The position numbers and the translations under genes were made by a program. A stretch of DNA of 64,000 bases from Parasponia andersonii. Its lineage: Eukaryota; Streptophyta; Magnoliopsida; Rosales; Cannabaceae. Positions 1 to 13,554 of this stretch are shown in pieces. The stretch is taken from positions 575,296-639,295 of the forward strand of contig JXTB01000238.1 of the NCBI GenBank assembly GCA_002914805.1, in the 5' to 3' direction. The notes under the pieces were generated by a model. It worked only from the letters and a program-made list of their open reading frames with translations. It searched no databases and was not told the origin of the DNA. Within the stretch, counting starts at the first letter, position 1; every line of letters begins with the position of its first letter.

Positions 1-1790
1 CAATATCCTAAGCTATTATTTGGCATTTATAAATATTTGTGCATCTTACCTTTTAAATATGTATAACAATCCTAGAATGGATGATGATTTATTTAAAATT
101 TTTCATTTTGGGTATTTTTATTTAATTAGTTGGTTCTCTTAGTATCATATTTTTTTTTCCGATGATTCTGTGATTAAGATCTAAGTTTTCATAAAATTTT
201 TACATAAAGAATTCTTTATTATGTAAACACATAATCCATTTTGACCATTCGTGCTTGAAATTTTTCTTATACTTTATGAAGTATTCATATACATATTTGG
301 GCTGATAATTTTTATTCTTTAGTATGTTCTTCCTTTATGCCATGTTATCAAGTTTGTGAAAATTTCACTGGTCTTTGATTTTTAGGTAATATCTTTATTT
401 GTTAGCACCTTTAATAATGCTATAATACTCTATTTTATGCTGATTTTTAATTTTTCGTCATAAACTTTACACTCAGTTTGGCGTATATGGTCAAATAAAA
501 TATCATAACAGTACTTACTCTATCTCTTATATGAATATGATATATCTAACTTGCAATTTATTTCTTTTAATTGCCTTTTCCTCGTTGTAAATTATATTAG
601 GTTATTTTGGATTTTTGCTCGTATATCTCTCCTGGAAAAATTTAGCTCGTATAGTTAAGCATATATATCATATATATATATATATATAAGTAATATTTAG
701 ATTCATTTGTAATCATCTAGTGATTTATGATATCTTTAAAATTATACATAGCAAGTAGTGATTTGTCATATTTTAAATTGTTAACTACTTAATTTTCGCA
801 TGAATGTGTATATTTTATTATAATTAGAATTTTGTAAAATATTAATTTTGGATATAAATATTTAAATTACAAATTTAGCTAAGCTGGTGTTCAATGCCCT
901 TGATGTCAAAATGAATATAGATACCAACAAGTTCAATGAGATTAATACGGAAGAAAAATAAGGCATTGGTACAAAATATAATGAAAGTTATGATATTATT
1001 GAGGTATTATTTAAGTGAGAATTTGAAGGTTGAATACCTCACTATTAAAAATTTTAGTATTCTCTGAAATAGCCTTAATTTAGGACCAATTCGATCACTA
1101 GAAATTCGTAAATTCTAACAACTAATTTTATTGGTTACTCTAGCACTTATAGGACTTTAAGTCTATTTCAAAGTACAATTTAATCATGTTTAACATGATC
1201 TTATAGTAACACAGAGAAAGAAAGTTTCAGATGTACTCTATACACGTTACTTGTCTTCTGGTAGCAAAAAAGAATAATGAATTCTTGATGAAAAATTATC
1301 AGATTAGGTATAATGGCACTTTAACAGTCCCTAAAGTGAATATTATATTAATCACAAGTGTGATTGATATGAGGAATGTAAGAACAATAAATGATTGTGA
1401 ACATATTTATTGGAAAATATTTAAAAAATATTATTCAAGATGTACATATAGTACTCCTAAAACATTTAGTTAAGTTTTACCAGAAGTACAAGTCTAAATG
1501 TTAGGTCCATTTAAGAATATGGTGCATTCCTAAAAGGAAATAACCCATGCAGAGGAAATAACTTTGCTAAATATTAATAATTTTTATGTGGACTCCAAAA
1601 GAGAGTAAATGAATTTAAATATTATTATAGTTGTTTATTAATATTGATTTTTCAGATATGTTTAGATAATACTTTATTATTCATTGAATTATATTATACT
1701 CTATTAGGTTTTTTATTTTATTTTTCTATATTGCAATATATTGTCTTCTTATTATTATTTTTCCATGAGTATTAATTGACACAATACAAA
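1..1790. other. AT-rich DNA, no supportable gene
   Basis: Very AT-rich sequence with a short (AT)n run near 660-690. The longest open frame (1231-1473, +, 80 codons) resembles nothing I recognise. It may be decayed gag DNA of the copia relic that becomes recognisable at about 1800, but I see no motif that proves it. No LTR start, PBS or gene signal was found. Confidence 0.5.
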
Positions 1791-1799
1791 GAGTAATAT

Positions 1800-4275
1800 T
1801 TGTGGAGAAATAAATTGGAAGTATGTTTAGTAGATAGTGAAATTACGCACATTATCCATTGGGATAGTAAATATCTTATGGATATGTCTTATTACGAAGG
1901 GTATATATTACCATTTCAGATATTGTTAAATAAATAGATGGCGCTAAATGATCCTCTCCACAAGATTATATTGCACTTTTATATCAAAAGTTGTAAGACA
2001 TGTTGGGTTGAGCTTGTCGTTCAATAATCAAATTCTGAAGGATTGGTATGATCGATTAGGTTATCCCACATCTAGTATAATGAACCGAAGTATTGAGAAT
2101 TATGACTAACATCCATTCAAGAATCAGAAGTACCCTTCATATGGATTTGTGATGTGTGTGCTCAAGGCAAATTAGTTAAAAAGTCATCGCTGATACCACT
2201 ATAATTTACAATAAATCCAAGAGAATGTACGAGGGTCATTTCGATAGATTATAATTTTTACAGATATCTAAATGCACTGGTCTTATATTAGCCTATTATC
2301 TATCTATAATTTTACCTTTGATAAATTGTTCACTCAAATTATTAGCTAATAATTAAGCCAGTTTTCAGATTATCTTGATAAGTCTAGAAGACTTGATAAT
2401 ATTAGTAAATCCATATTTTAATATTAGAGTGATTATTTCCTGGAAAATTGGATAAAAATTAGGCATCGTATGATCCATACTAATACAAAGATGACCTAGT
2501 AGAGTTATTTATTAAAGCAAAAAGCTTATTACAAATTGAAATCAAAATTGCTTTTCATTGTTTGGGGATATGATATTAAGCACACATTAGCCCTGATTCA
2601 AATTCGGTCATCTGCATATCACATGTACCCCCTCCCCATTATGACTTGTGTATGAGCATGAGCCTAAAAATTATCATTATCTGCAAGTTTGTGGTTGCGC
2701 CACATGTTTGCTTATTCAACCACTTTGATTATAAGTGTTCTTAAATACTTCTAACGAGTAATTTGTCTCCACATATTTACTAATTACCAATTAGACAAGG
2801 TATATTTCTTGATATTAAAGGGAGAAATGACACTTGTAATGTGAAAGAATATTGAGAAATTTCCTAGAAGGAATACAAGTTAAGTATTTTTCTTGTACAA
2901 TTGAAAGTAACTAAAAGTTTTTAGAAAATAATATAGTTGTTAGATTATAATTCAACTACCAAAGATATTTATAGATGCCGTGAGAGTGACAAAAAAACTT
3001 AAATTATTGTTGCTAATACCCCAACAATGATTGTTATCCCTATTAACAACACATAACCAATTGAGCTTGAAAAAATACTACAAGCATATACGGCAAATTG
3101 GTACTTAAGATAATAATCCACAGAAAAGAAAAGCAACATCACTTAAAGAATCTCTTGAAGAGAAACCTCTTGAAGAGAAAGAGCTATAACCAATATTGAG
3201 AAATAGACTGAGTTAATGGACTATTAAATCCTCCAAATATGGCTCATGGAGTAGATGTGATCGATGAAAATTTCGAGATCTCGATATATTTTGTAAATAT
3301 AGGAAAAAAAAAATGAATGGAAATTATGATCGTCGACGATGTATTTACCTCATAGTTACTCTTGCTGTCTTAATATAAATCTGGATCCAAAACTCATGAG
3401 TATAGTTAAATGTCAGTATAAATATGATTGGCCATTATGGAAAGAGGTAATTCAGGCTGAGCTAATCTCACTTTCTAAAAATAATGTATTCAGACTTGTT
3501 ATGTTGACTCTCCTAATATGAAATCGATTGTATATATATATGAGTATTTGTCCGAAGGCGTAACAAGAATAATGAGATAATAAGATATAAGTGAGACTAG
3601 TTACCAAAATTTTTCTCACTAAGACCTAGCATTAACTAGAATGAAATTTGTTCTCTTTCTTATAAATATGATCACGTTCCGTTACCTAATTAGTATGGCA
3701 GTTAATGGGAGATTTGATATGCGCCTCATAGATGTCGTATTAAAATTAGACATTAATATTCATATGATAAAGATAAGAAAGATAAACATGCAATATATAT
3801 TTAATTGAATTGCAGAAATTTTGCATGGATTGTAGCAATTTTTGAAAAGACTAATTCTATAAATTCTTATAGAAGTTAAGATATATGAACAATGCAAAGT
3901 ATCACTACATGTTTATAAACATTTTATCTTGTTGGTTAGTATGCATTAATCAATAGTGTTATTCTTATTAGGGGGAGCAAATCAATATATAGCTGTACAT
4001 TTATTCCTTAGTCAAATTTTTGTCTCACAGGGTTTTTATTGACTAAAGATTGTAATGAGGTAGCCTATATAATCGCTGAAGGATGTATGCTGTACTCTTT
4101 TTCCCTTCGATAAGGTTTTGTCCCACTGGGTTTTCCTAGCAAGGTTTTAAATGAGATAACTTTAGCAAATAATAAGAATAATGCACTATTTTTCCTCTAC
4201 TAGGTTTTTCATCCCAAAGGGTTTTACCTAATAAGGTTTTAATCAGGCATATTCTAATGAACATCCAAGGAAGAG
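1800..4275 (+). pseudogene. Decayed Ty1-copia gag-pol remnant
   Basis: Fragments of a copia polyprotein can be read on the plus strand in the right order, with many stops and frame changes. Near 1825-1860 a frame reads LVDSEITHII, a degenerate form of the aspartic protease site of plant copia elements. Near 2040-2110 the frame WYDRLGYPTSSIMNRSIENY matches the GAG-pre-integrase block that precedes integrase. At 3339-3521 the frame contains DPKLMSIVKCQYKYDWPLWK and then QAEL, the start of the copia reverse transcriptase domain. Downstream (3990-4260) come the repeated 'GGTTTTxxCCxxxxGGTTTT' blocks common just before the 3' LTR of this copia group. The 5' LTR and the RNase H domain were not recognised. 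This is the oldest-looking element in the window and cannot be active. Confidence 0.7.
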
Positions 4276-4680
4276 TGTTATGAATATATTAATTTATATA
4301 TGAATGTTCATATTCTATAACCTCTAACCTTTAGGTTTCCTAACCCCCATTTAAATCCTGTGTAGTAGTATTTTACATTGTAATCTATATATAATTTTTT
4401 TGTATTCTAGTACTTATGGTTGTAACCCTATAAATATGCTATTGAGCATGTATTATGTGCATGAAGAAGAATGGAACAATAAGAAAATCTCTCTACACTT
4501 CTCTTGTATCTTCTTCTTTTACTTTTGTGCATTTTCTATTCTACATTTTCCCCTTAGTTTATAATACCAATGATAGACCCCGCAATCTTCATTTTTTGTA
4601 CCTCTTAATAATTGTCCTCGAGGTTGTAATATTTAGAGATATTATCCTGGAATTTTTATAAATTCAATATGTTGATCATA
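4276..4680 (+). repeat. Probable 3' LTR remnant of the old copia element
   Basis: A purine-rich tract (CCAAGGAAGAG, 4265-4275) is followed by TGTTATGAATATATT, the usual polypurine-tract/LTR start layout of plant copia elements. A second purine tract, TTAGGGGGAGCAA, lies at about 3968. A TATA-like CCTATAAATA occurs near 4428, fitting the U3/R boundary of an LTR. The right end is not defined, because the next copia element is inserted at 4688. No matching 5' LTR is in the window, so the assignment rests on layout alone. Confidence 0.5.
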
Positions 4681-4687
4681 TATAGAG

Positions 4688-5918
4688 TGTTAGGGTTTAT
4701 ACCCTAAAAGCATGTATATTTTAGATATTTGCTGAATTAATAAAAAGATGTTTTTCTATTTGAATTTGTGCATAATTGATATGTTTAAATATCAGAAAAT
4801 CCCTAGTTTATTTATGTGACCATAAATTTAGTATATAAGTATTATATACATGAGGATTAAATTTATGGATGATAAACTAAATATAGTTTGTAATAATTAA
4901 TTAAAATTTGAGGTCATTAATTAAATATTATTAGTACAGTCTATTAACATTTAGAATATAACAATCTTATCCAGACTATTGATGTGTTGACATCACAATG
5001 GAGGTACTTTATATAATTCGATTATATAGGACTAGACCAGACATAATTTGAATCTCATATAAATTTCGTTAACTGTTAAGAGTTCAAATAATATCACTAG
5101 ATGATCATATATAGATCAATCTTAATCCTGAGTAGTTATAGACTTCTATTTATAATATTATATTCTTTAACATAGTTGTTAAAGGTTTGCTTTGTAAACA
5201 GACCAAAATACTTGTATCTTGGGAGCATGATGAAATGAGTAACTGGGAATATAACTTACAGATACAGAATCTATTTCTTCCTTTAGGAAGTTGGAAAGAT
5301 GATTCCCTTGTGTATTGATTCAAGACTTGAACAGTTTGAGTACGCAATTTATAATAGAATTATAAATTAATTGTTCATTAGAGAATCAATGGTACACAAG
5401 GATAAAGATGTAATTAGAGAGGTAAACGGAACATGACCTACCTCCAATTATGAATTATTTATGGAGGATTGAACTACATGTAATGATTAAATCGATGGAC
5501 TGCTAGCTATTTTTTGAGTAAATTAATTCTATAATTTCAAGAGTACAATTCCAGATTTTTAGCGGAGTAATACTGGAATTAATAAATTAGACAAATTAAT
5601 TAAAGAGTTTAATTAATTATCATAATTTATTGGAGCTTGAATTACAATTCCATAAGTCCCTAATTCTACCTCTTACAAACACTGTACTAGATTTTACATT
5701 ATTTTTATTACTGCACACTTTGTCTAGATAAATTGTTTATCTATAATAATTAATAATTAATTTTGAATTAATTAATTTAAATTTATGGAGAGATAAGTTT
5801 CGTAATTGATTTAAATTTTATATTTAAAAAATATCTAATTATTAAATATTTAGATAAATAGAAATTGGGAAGCTGATTGAAAGTGAAACACTCTTCCTTG
5901 AATGAGTGAGTTATCTCC

Positions 5919-5957
<39 letters not shown>

Positions 5958-6475
5958 TCGATTAGATTGAAAAACAAGGTTACATTTTTAAAATGTTATA
6001 TATATATAATTTGATTAATATATTATTTATTAAATAGTTTAATAAGTATATATATATATATATATAAAGGAAACTCTAGCAGAAAAGAGACATACACTAT
6101 GTATTATTTTCTACAGAGCCTCCGTAACCTGGAGAGAAAAAGACGAGAGTCTTCTTATTCTCTATAGAACAAACTCTTGCAATCTTATGTATTGAGAATA
6201 TTGCAAAGATATAAATTTTGAGTTTCGAGAGATTGTATACAATGTCCATACGTTTATCCAGTTGTACTTTAAGGCTTGGATTAGAAGATCGTGGTTTAAA
6301 AGACAGAGAAGCTAAGATCTACTGATAGGCTACAAGAGGTATTAGATATATTTTCTTTGTATATTCCTATTTGCTATGAATTAATACTATACACTCATAT
6401 AGTCAATTATTTTCAGAAGATTTTTAAATGTTTCTAGGCTAATCTTCTGTTGTGAAAATCGTTTTAAAACTAACA
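4688..6475 (+). repeat. 5' LTR of copia element (1788 bp)
   Basis: Starts TGTTAGGGTTTA and ends CTAACA, directly before the primer-binding site. It is about 120 bp longer than the 3' LTR. The extra sequence is a stretch between two (AT)n microsatellites (about 5925-5954 and 6045-6066) that is absent from the 3' copy, where one uninterrupted (AT)n run is found instead. Loss by recombination between the two AT runs in the 3' copy is the simplest explanation. Confidence 0.92.
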
Positions 6476-6477
6476 AT

Positions 6478-6492
6478 TGGTACCAGAGCGGT
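6478..6492 (+). other. Primer-binding site (initiator Met tRNA)
   Basis: TGGTACCAGAGCGGT begins two bases after the LTR end. It differs at few positions from the TGGTATCAGAGC complement of initiator Met tRNA used by most plant copia and many gypsy elements. Confidence 0.85.
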
Positions 6493-8145
6493 TATATGTA
6501 TATAGAGTATTAATTATTTGTATACATAAGTGCGTATTGTATTATTTTTAATATGTATTTGATGATGAATAGATGAGTTATCATATGATGGATATATAGT
6601 TGATATTTGGTCATTAATTATATGGTTCTTTAGGATTTAAATTTTTTGCAATTTATTTTGATAAGATCAAAATATGTAAACCCTAATTTTGGGATATAGG
6701 CTTTGTTGTATTTTTTTTTCTTTTTCCTTATATTGTACAAAGAAGATGATAGAGATATTTTCACTTGAAGCTAACCTAACGCCCCCAAAGAACTTACACA
6801 AATTTTTTTTTATAAATATAATATATATTATATATGTTATATATATAAATTAATATATATATATATAACTTAATTTAAATTTTATATATCTAACGAGAAT
6901 TATGTTTGATTAAAAAAATAGGCTCAGGCCAAATTGATTATTTGATAATCATATGGGCTAGGCTAGTTTTGTAAAGTATTTACAGAAATATCACTTTTTA
7001 TATATTTGATTTATAAAAATACCAAAAGAAGAAAAGAAGCCCAAAAAGACCAGCGGATAACTTTCAGACTTGCGTGCCTTTGACTTTTTACAATTTTATT
7101 ATTTTATTGGGTTGTAATTTCCTAAGGGACTCGGTCAAATATTATTTTATTTTATTTTATTATTATATTATATATGATATGTATAACATGATCATGCATT
7201 ATAATATGTCATTCATTATATACACTCATAGTTATTTGTGAATGTCATGCATACATATTATATTTATGCTAAAATAGTTTAGTTACAATATGACTAATTT
7301 AATCAGAGTGAATAATTAAATAGGAATAAAAAAATTGAATAATGTAATTTAAGTTTAATAGTTAAATGTTTGGTAATATCATACTTATTTAATTTAGGTT
7401 GTCCTTATTAATCAGATTAATTAGATTAACCAAATTATTTCTATAATAATAAATTTAGATTTTTAGAAAATCTAATAATTTATTTAGGATCAATAAGATT
7501 AGACTAATAGATTAACCTAGAAAATTATATTGGATATATTAATTGGGTTAAATAAAACATTAGATATTTATTAGTAAAAATATATAAGATTTTAAAATAA
7601 TGAGTGGGAGAAGGGTATATGACAATATATCCTACGGTCTCCATTATTAGTTAAGCACCGTGGGATTTAATTGGCACCTAGAGATGCTTAGATTTCGTCT
7701 TCCCTACAGAAGGTGTCCATTTAAATTAATAGCAAGGCCTAATTTCCAAAAGATAGGATTTTATAATGTATTTCAAAATTGACCTACCTTACGGTAGCAA
7801 TTTTAAGTTAAGTTGCTAAAATCTGAAATAATGGGTTACACTCATGAGAATATAATTAAACTGTTAATAGTATCTTGATCATAAAATGGAGTTAATAAAT
7901 AGAAGAAAATATGAGATATTTTGATTTTTTATTTATTAATTCAGAATATCTCAATTCAATTAATAATTACGTGACCTATCCAATGACGATACTTAATTAG
8001 AGAAAATTGAATTATTATAGAATTAGTAATTAAGTTTATGTGTTTACTTACTTGTATCATACATCACGTTTACTATTCTAAATTCTTTATAATAATTATT
8101 TTTAAATATGTTGAATGTTATTTTATTTATTTAATTTCAGCAAAC
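6493..8145 (+). other. Untranslated leader of copia element
   Basis: About 1.65 kb of AT-rich sequence between the primer-binding site and the gag start, with no open frame worth naming. A good splice-acceptor-like TTTAATTTCAG (8130-8140) lies directly before the gag ATG at 8146. A spliced leader is therefore possible but not shown. Confidence 0.6.
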
Positions 8146-9045
8146 ATGTCAACCTCGAATCCTATTATCGCTTTACTTGCAAACAAAAATTTAACTGGAG
8201 ATAATTTTATCAAGCGGAAAAATAATATGAATACTATGCTTGTTAGTGAAGATTACAAGTTTGTGCTTACGGAAAAATGTCCTCCACAACCCACCACTAA
8301 TATTACTCGTGCTGCACGAGAAAGTTATGAAAAGTGGACTTTTGCCAATTATAAAGCTCGCTGCTATATGTTATAGGCATGACCGACGTACTTAGGGCTA
8401 AGCACGAAAAGATGGAGACTGCTTATAAGATAATTGAGTCTCTCTAGGTCATGTTTGGGCAAAATTTGATCAATCTCACTATGACGCCATTAAAAAGCCT
8501 ATGAATACGAAGATAAAGAGAGGAATTCCAGTGAGAGACTATATTTTGAACATGATTAATTACTTTGGAGAGGTTGAAGTTCACGGGGCTATGATCGATG
8601 ACCGCACCTAAATGAGTATAATTCTGGAATCACTCCCACCCGATTTTCTTCAGTTCAAGAGCAACAATGTTATGAACAAGTTAAATTATTCGATAACTCA
8701 ACTGCTCAACAAACTACAAACCTTTTAATCGATATCGAAATATAAAGGTAAAGATGGTTCAACAACTATTGTTGAAGTAAATATTGCAGAAGAAAATCCC
8801 TCAATCTCTAACAAAAACAAGAAGAGGAAAAGCAAAAGTGCCTCTGGATTTAAGCCTTAAAAAAGTAAGAAGGGCAACACAAGCACCAAGAAGAACAACT
8901 CCAAGGACAAAAAACCTAAGGAAAAATATTTTCACTGCGGAGTTGATAGGCATTGGAAGAGAAACTACAACAAGTATCTCTCTGAGTTTAAAGAGAAGAA
9001 GAAAGGTAAATATGATTTACTTGTTTTGGAGGCTTGTTTAGTATA
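8146..9045 (+). pseudogene. copia gag remnant
   Basis: The frame opens with ATG at 8146 (start MSTSNPIIALL) and resembles the N-terminal gag of plant copia polyproteins. The first stop comes after about 77 codons, and the rest (8380-9045) can be followed only across several frames. The nucleocapsid zinc knuckle near 8925-8975 is damaged: it reads YFHCGVDRHWKRNYN, with tyrosine where the first and last cysteines of CX2CX4HX4C belong. Part of the region is open at 8784-9041 but is frameshifted and very Lys-rich. It cannot make a functional gag. Confidence 0.8.
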
Positions 9046-9059
9046 AGAAGATTTTTTTG

Positions 9060-10560
9060 ATATATCTCTCAGGATAGCTGACTCAGAAGCCACTAATCAT
9101 ATTTGTTATTCTCTTTAGATGTTTAGTTCTTCAAAGAAGCTTGCCGATGGAGAATTCATGATGAGAGTAGGCAATAGAGTCAAAGTTTCGACAAAAGTAG
9201 TGGGAGTCGTCCGTCTTCATTTTAAGAATAAGTTTTTATTATTAAACAATATTTATTTTATTCCTTGTTTTCGTAGGAATTTGATTTCTATTTCAAGACT
9301 ATTTGAACAAATGTTTAGTGTTTCTTTTCTTAATAATGAGATTATTATTTCTAGAAATGGTTTAGATATTTGTTCTGCAAAAATGGAGAGAGGACTTTAC
9401 ATGTTAAAGCCAAACGAAAAATCACTACTTAATATCGAAATATTTAAAGTAAAACATCACAAACCTAAAAAGCGAAAAGTTTCTCATGACGATGATATAT
9501 ATCTTTAGCATATTAAGTTAGGACATATCAATCTAGATAGGATAATTAGACTTGTAAAGGATGATCCTTTAAGAGAGCTAAAAGTTGGCACTCTACTAGT
9601 TTATGTATCTTATCTAGAAGGAAAAATGACTAAGAGACCTTTCTTAACAAAGGGCGATGGGGCCAAAGAACCCCTTGAACTTGTGCATAGCGATGTATGT
9701 GGTCCATTGAATGTACAAGCAAGAGGCAATTATAAATATTTTGTCACATTTATTGATGATTATTCACGATATGTATTTGTGTACCTAAAGCAAAGAAAAT
9801 CTAAAACCTTTCAAAAGTTCAAAGAATTCATAGTCGAAGCTGAAAAGTAATTAGGTAAGTCATTAAAAACTCTTCGATCAAATCGAGAAGGTAAATAACT
9901 TGATAATGAATTCAAGGATCACTTGTTGGAGAATGGCATCCTATCCCAACTCACAACACCTGAAATTCCATAACAGAATAGTATTGTAGAAAGGAGAAAT
10001 CGAACGTTGCTTAATATGGTTAGATCAATGATGAGCTACTCCTGCTAGAGAATGGCATCCTATCCCAACTCACAACACCTGAAATTCCATAACAAAATAG
10101 TATTGTAGAAAGGAGAAACCGAACGTTGCTTAATATGGTTAGATCAATGATGAGCTACTCTTTCCTACTACTCTCATTTTGGGATTATGCACTACAAACT
10201 GCTGTTTATATTTTGAATGTAGTACCTTCCAAGTCTATCCAAAAAATACCTTTAGAGTTGTGGAATAGGTACAAATCTAGTTTACGTTATATCCGCATAT
10301 GGGGATGCCCAGCATATATACTGAAAGGAAAGACTGGAAAGCTAAAACTACGCATAGAGGTTTGTTTATTTGTAGGTTATCGAAAAGGCACAAGAAGAGG
10401 TTTGTTTTATAATCCTAAAGAGAAAAAGGAATTTGTATCGACAAATGTTACTTTTTTTGAAAATGATTATATGACAAATTTCAAACCTCAAAGTAAGGTT
10501 GTACCAGAAGAATTACTTTTTGACCAAATCAGACCACTACCAATAATAGTTGCTAAATGA
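9060..10560 (+). pseudogene. copia protease and integrase remnant
   Basis: The protease active-site block reads ADSEATNHIC where plant elements have a D-S-G-A-T-N-H-type motif, so the catalytic glycine is replaced by glutamate. Frame 9119-9508 follows, covering the rest of the protease (NLISISRL block). The GAG-pre-integrase region is at 9505-9640. The integrase core is at 9626-9850 (HSDVCGPLN, then FIDDYSRYVFVY). It continues past stops into a 119-bp tandem duplication (9929-10047 and 10048-10166) that shifts the frame, then runs on in 10126-10560, which ends in the typical GCPAYI...LFVGY block. All catalytic parts are recognisable but none is intact in one frame. Confidence 0.88.
9929..10166 (+). 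repeat. 119-bp tandem duplication inside integrase
   Basis: The stretch containing AATGGCATCCTATCCCAACT begins at 9932 and again at 10051. The two copies keep a constant 119-base offset through TAGATCAATGATGAGCTACT (10021 and 10140). They differ at only a few positions, so the event is younger than the element's insertion or close to it. 119 is not a multiple of 3, so the duplication itself breaks the integrase frame. Confidence 0.9.
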
Positions 10561-10669
10561 CAAAATTATGAGACCGCTATTCCAGATCAGAATACCTTGG
10601 CAATTTGACGTAGTGGGAGGGTTGTCAGACCACCTACTCACTACAGAAGAGTTGGAGAAGCACATGTTG

Positions 10670-11780
10670 CTATTTTCCAATAGTAGCGAAGATGGCCCAT
10701 TGACATACAAGCATGTAATAGAAGATTTTGATAAGGAAAAATGGCAAGAGGCTATGAACCAAGACATGGAATCTATGTATTCTAATTCTATTTGGGAACT
10801 TATAGATCCACCTGAAGATGTCAATCCCATTAGATATAAATGGATCTATAAAAGAAAAAGAGGTGCATATGGAAATGTTGAAACGTTCTAGGCTAGGGTA
10901 GTGGCAAAGGGTCATACCCAAAAAGAGAGAGTTGATTATGAAAAGACTTTCTCGCCAGTAGCCATGCTTAAATCCATACATATCCTCTTATCCATTGCTG
11001 CATATTTAGACTATGAAATATGGTAAATAGATATCAAGATAGATTTTTTGAATAGCTATTTTGACGAAAGCAACATATGGTGCAACCAGAAGGTTTTGTA
11101 GCTAAAAGTTAAGACCAGAAAGTCTGCAAGTTACTTAGGTCCATTTATAGACTTAAGCAAGCTTCAAGATCATGGAATCTAAGATTTGATGAGATGATTA
11201 AATCTTATGACTTCGATCAAAATGTTGATGAACCTTGTGTATATAAGTACATCAAAGACAAGAAAGTGATCTTTCTAGTTCTTTATATAGATGATATTTT
11301 GTTAATTGAGAATGATGTGAAAATATTATCTAATGTAAAAATTGGGTAGCTGAGCAGTTTCAAATGAAAGATTTAGGAGAAGCAAGTTATGTTCTTGGGA
11401 TCCAGATTATTAGAGATCACAAAAACAGACTTTTGGCACTGTCTCAAAAATTTTATATTGATAAAGTGCTCATTCGTTTTTTGATGCAAAACTCAAAGAA
11501 AAGACAATTATCTTCTTGACATGGAGTTATCTTTTCCAAAAATCAATATCTCAAGACACCTTAAAAGGAAGAGGATATGAGACGGGTTCTATATGCATCT
11601 ACAATTAGCAGCCTTATGTATACCATGTTGTGTACTAGGCTTGACATATCCTACTCAGTAGGGATAGTCAGTCATTTTCAATCAAATCCAAGATTAGATC
11701 ACTAGATAGCAGTAAAATATATTCTCATGTATCTTATGAGAATGAGAAATTATAGCTGGTTTATTCCAGTTAGAACTTGA
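10670..11780 (+). pseudogene. copia reverse transcriptase remnant
   Basis: The frame 10550-10891 reaches the start of reverse transcriptase (block MNQDMESMYSNSIWELIDPP, then YKWIYKRKRGA). It then hits a TAG at about 10891. The following codons still encode ARVVAKGHTQ, FSPVA and later an LYIDDI-type catalytic block (about 11280-11300), each separated by stops or small frame changes. The YVDD-type active site reads YIDDI here. The polymerase cannot be produced. Confidence 0.85.
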
Positions 11781-11789
11781 TTCCTATTG

Positions 11790-12268
11790 GTTATATTGAT
11801 TCTGATTTTCAGTCCGACAAATATACTCAAAAGTCGATGTCTGGGTCATTATTTACTCTTGGTGGTGGAGCCGTTGTTTAGAGAAGTATTAGACAATCTA
11901 GTACTACAGATTCTATTATAGAAGTAGAATACATAGCAGTTTGTGAAGCAGCTAGAGAAGCAGTTTAGCTCAAGAGAGTTCTTTACTGATTTAGAAGTTA
12001 TTCCAAATATGGATAAGTCACTGACTTATACTGCGACAATAACAAAGCGGTGGCGAATTCAAAAGAACTAAGAAGTCACAAGAGAGGAAAACATATAGAG
12101 CAGAAGTATCATCTGATTAGAGAGATAGTACATCGAGGAGACGTGGCTATTATGAAGATAGCATCCAAAAACAACATTATTGATCTTTTTACAAAAACAC
12201 TTCTAGTGAAGACTTTTGAGAGTCACTTGGAGGGTTTAGGATTAAGAGACATGTCTCACCTACTTTAG
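11790..12268 (+). pseudogene. copia RNase H remnant
   Basis: After the block GSLFTLGGGAVV comes a TAG in place of the usual Trp, then the STTDSIIEVEYIA block, further stops, and the last open frame 12050-12268. That frame ends in the conserved copia C-terminus (block HIEQKYHLIREIVHRGDV, then the DLFTKTL motif). The stop at 12266-12268 lies 14 bp before the 3' LTR. Confidence 0.87.
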
Positions 12269-12282
12269 GACAAGTGGGAGAT

Positions 12283-13506
12283 TGATAGGGTTTATGACCT
12301 AAAAACATGTATATTTTGGATTTTTGTTGAATTAATAAAATGACATTTTTCTATTTGAATTTGTGCATAATTGGTATGTTTTTAAATATCAGAAAATCTC
12401 TAGTTTATTTATATGACCATAAATTTAGTATATAAGTATTATATACATGAGGATTAAATTTATGGATAATAAACTAAATATAATTCGTAATAATTAATTA
12501 AAGTTTGAGGTCATTAATTAAATATTATTAGTACAGTCTATTAACATTTATAATATAATAGTCTTATCGAGACTATTGATGTATTGACATCATAATGGAG
12601 GTACTTTATATAATTCGATTATATAGGACTAGACCAGACATAATTTGAATCTCATATAAATTTCGTTAACTATTAAGAGTTCAAATAATATCACTAGATG
12701 ATCATATATAGATCAATCTTAATCCTGAGTAGTTATAGACTCCTATTTATAACATTATGTTCTTTAACATACTTGTTAAAGGTTTGCTTTGTAAATAGAC
12801 CAAAATACTTGTATCTTAGGAACATGATGAAATGAGTAGCTGGGAATGTAACTTACAGATACGGAATCCATTTCTTCCTTTAGGAAGTTGGAAAGATGAT
12901 TCCCTTGTGTATTGATTCAAGACTTGAACAGTTTGAGTACGCAATTTATAATAGATTTATAAATTAATTATTTATTAGAGAATCAATAATACACAAGGAT
13001 AAAGATGTAATTGGAGAGGTAAACAGAATATGACCTAACTCCAATTATGAATTGTCTATAGATGATTGAACTGCATGTAATGACTAAATCAATAGACTGC
13101 TCGTTGTTTTCTGAGTAAATTAATTTTGTAACTTTAAGAGTACAATTCTAGATTTTTAGTGGAGTAATATTGGACTTAATAAATTAGAAAAATTAATTAA
13201 AGAGTTTAATTAATTATCATAATTTATTAGAGCTTGAATTACAAATCCATAAATCCCCAATTCCACCTCTTACAAACACTGTATTAGATATTTTATTATT
13301 TCTATTGCTACACACTTTATCTAGATAAATTATTTGTCTACAATAATTAATAATTTTAATTAATTAATTAATTTAAATTTATGGAGAGATAAGTTTCCTA
13401 ATTTGTTTAAATTTTGAATTTAAAAAATATCTAATTATTAGATAAACATAAATTAGGAAACTGACTGAAAGTGAAACACTCTTTCTTGAAGAAGTGGGTT
13501 ATCTAC

Positions 13507-13554
<48 letters not shown>

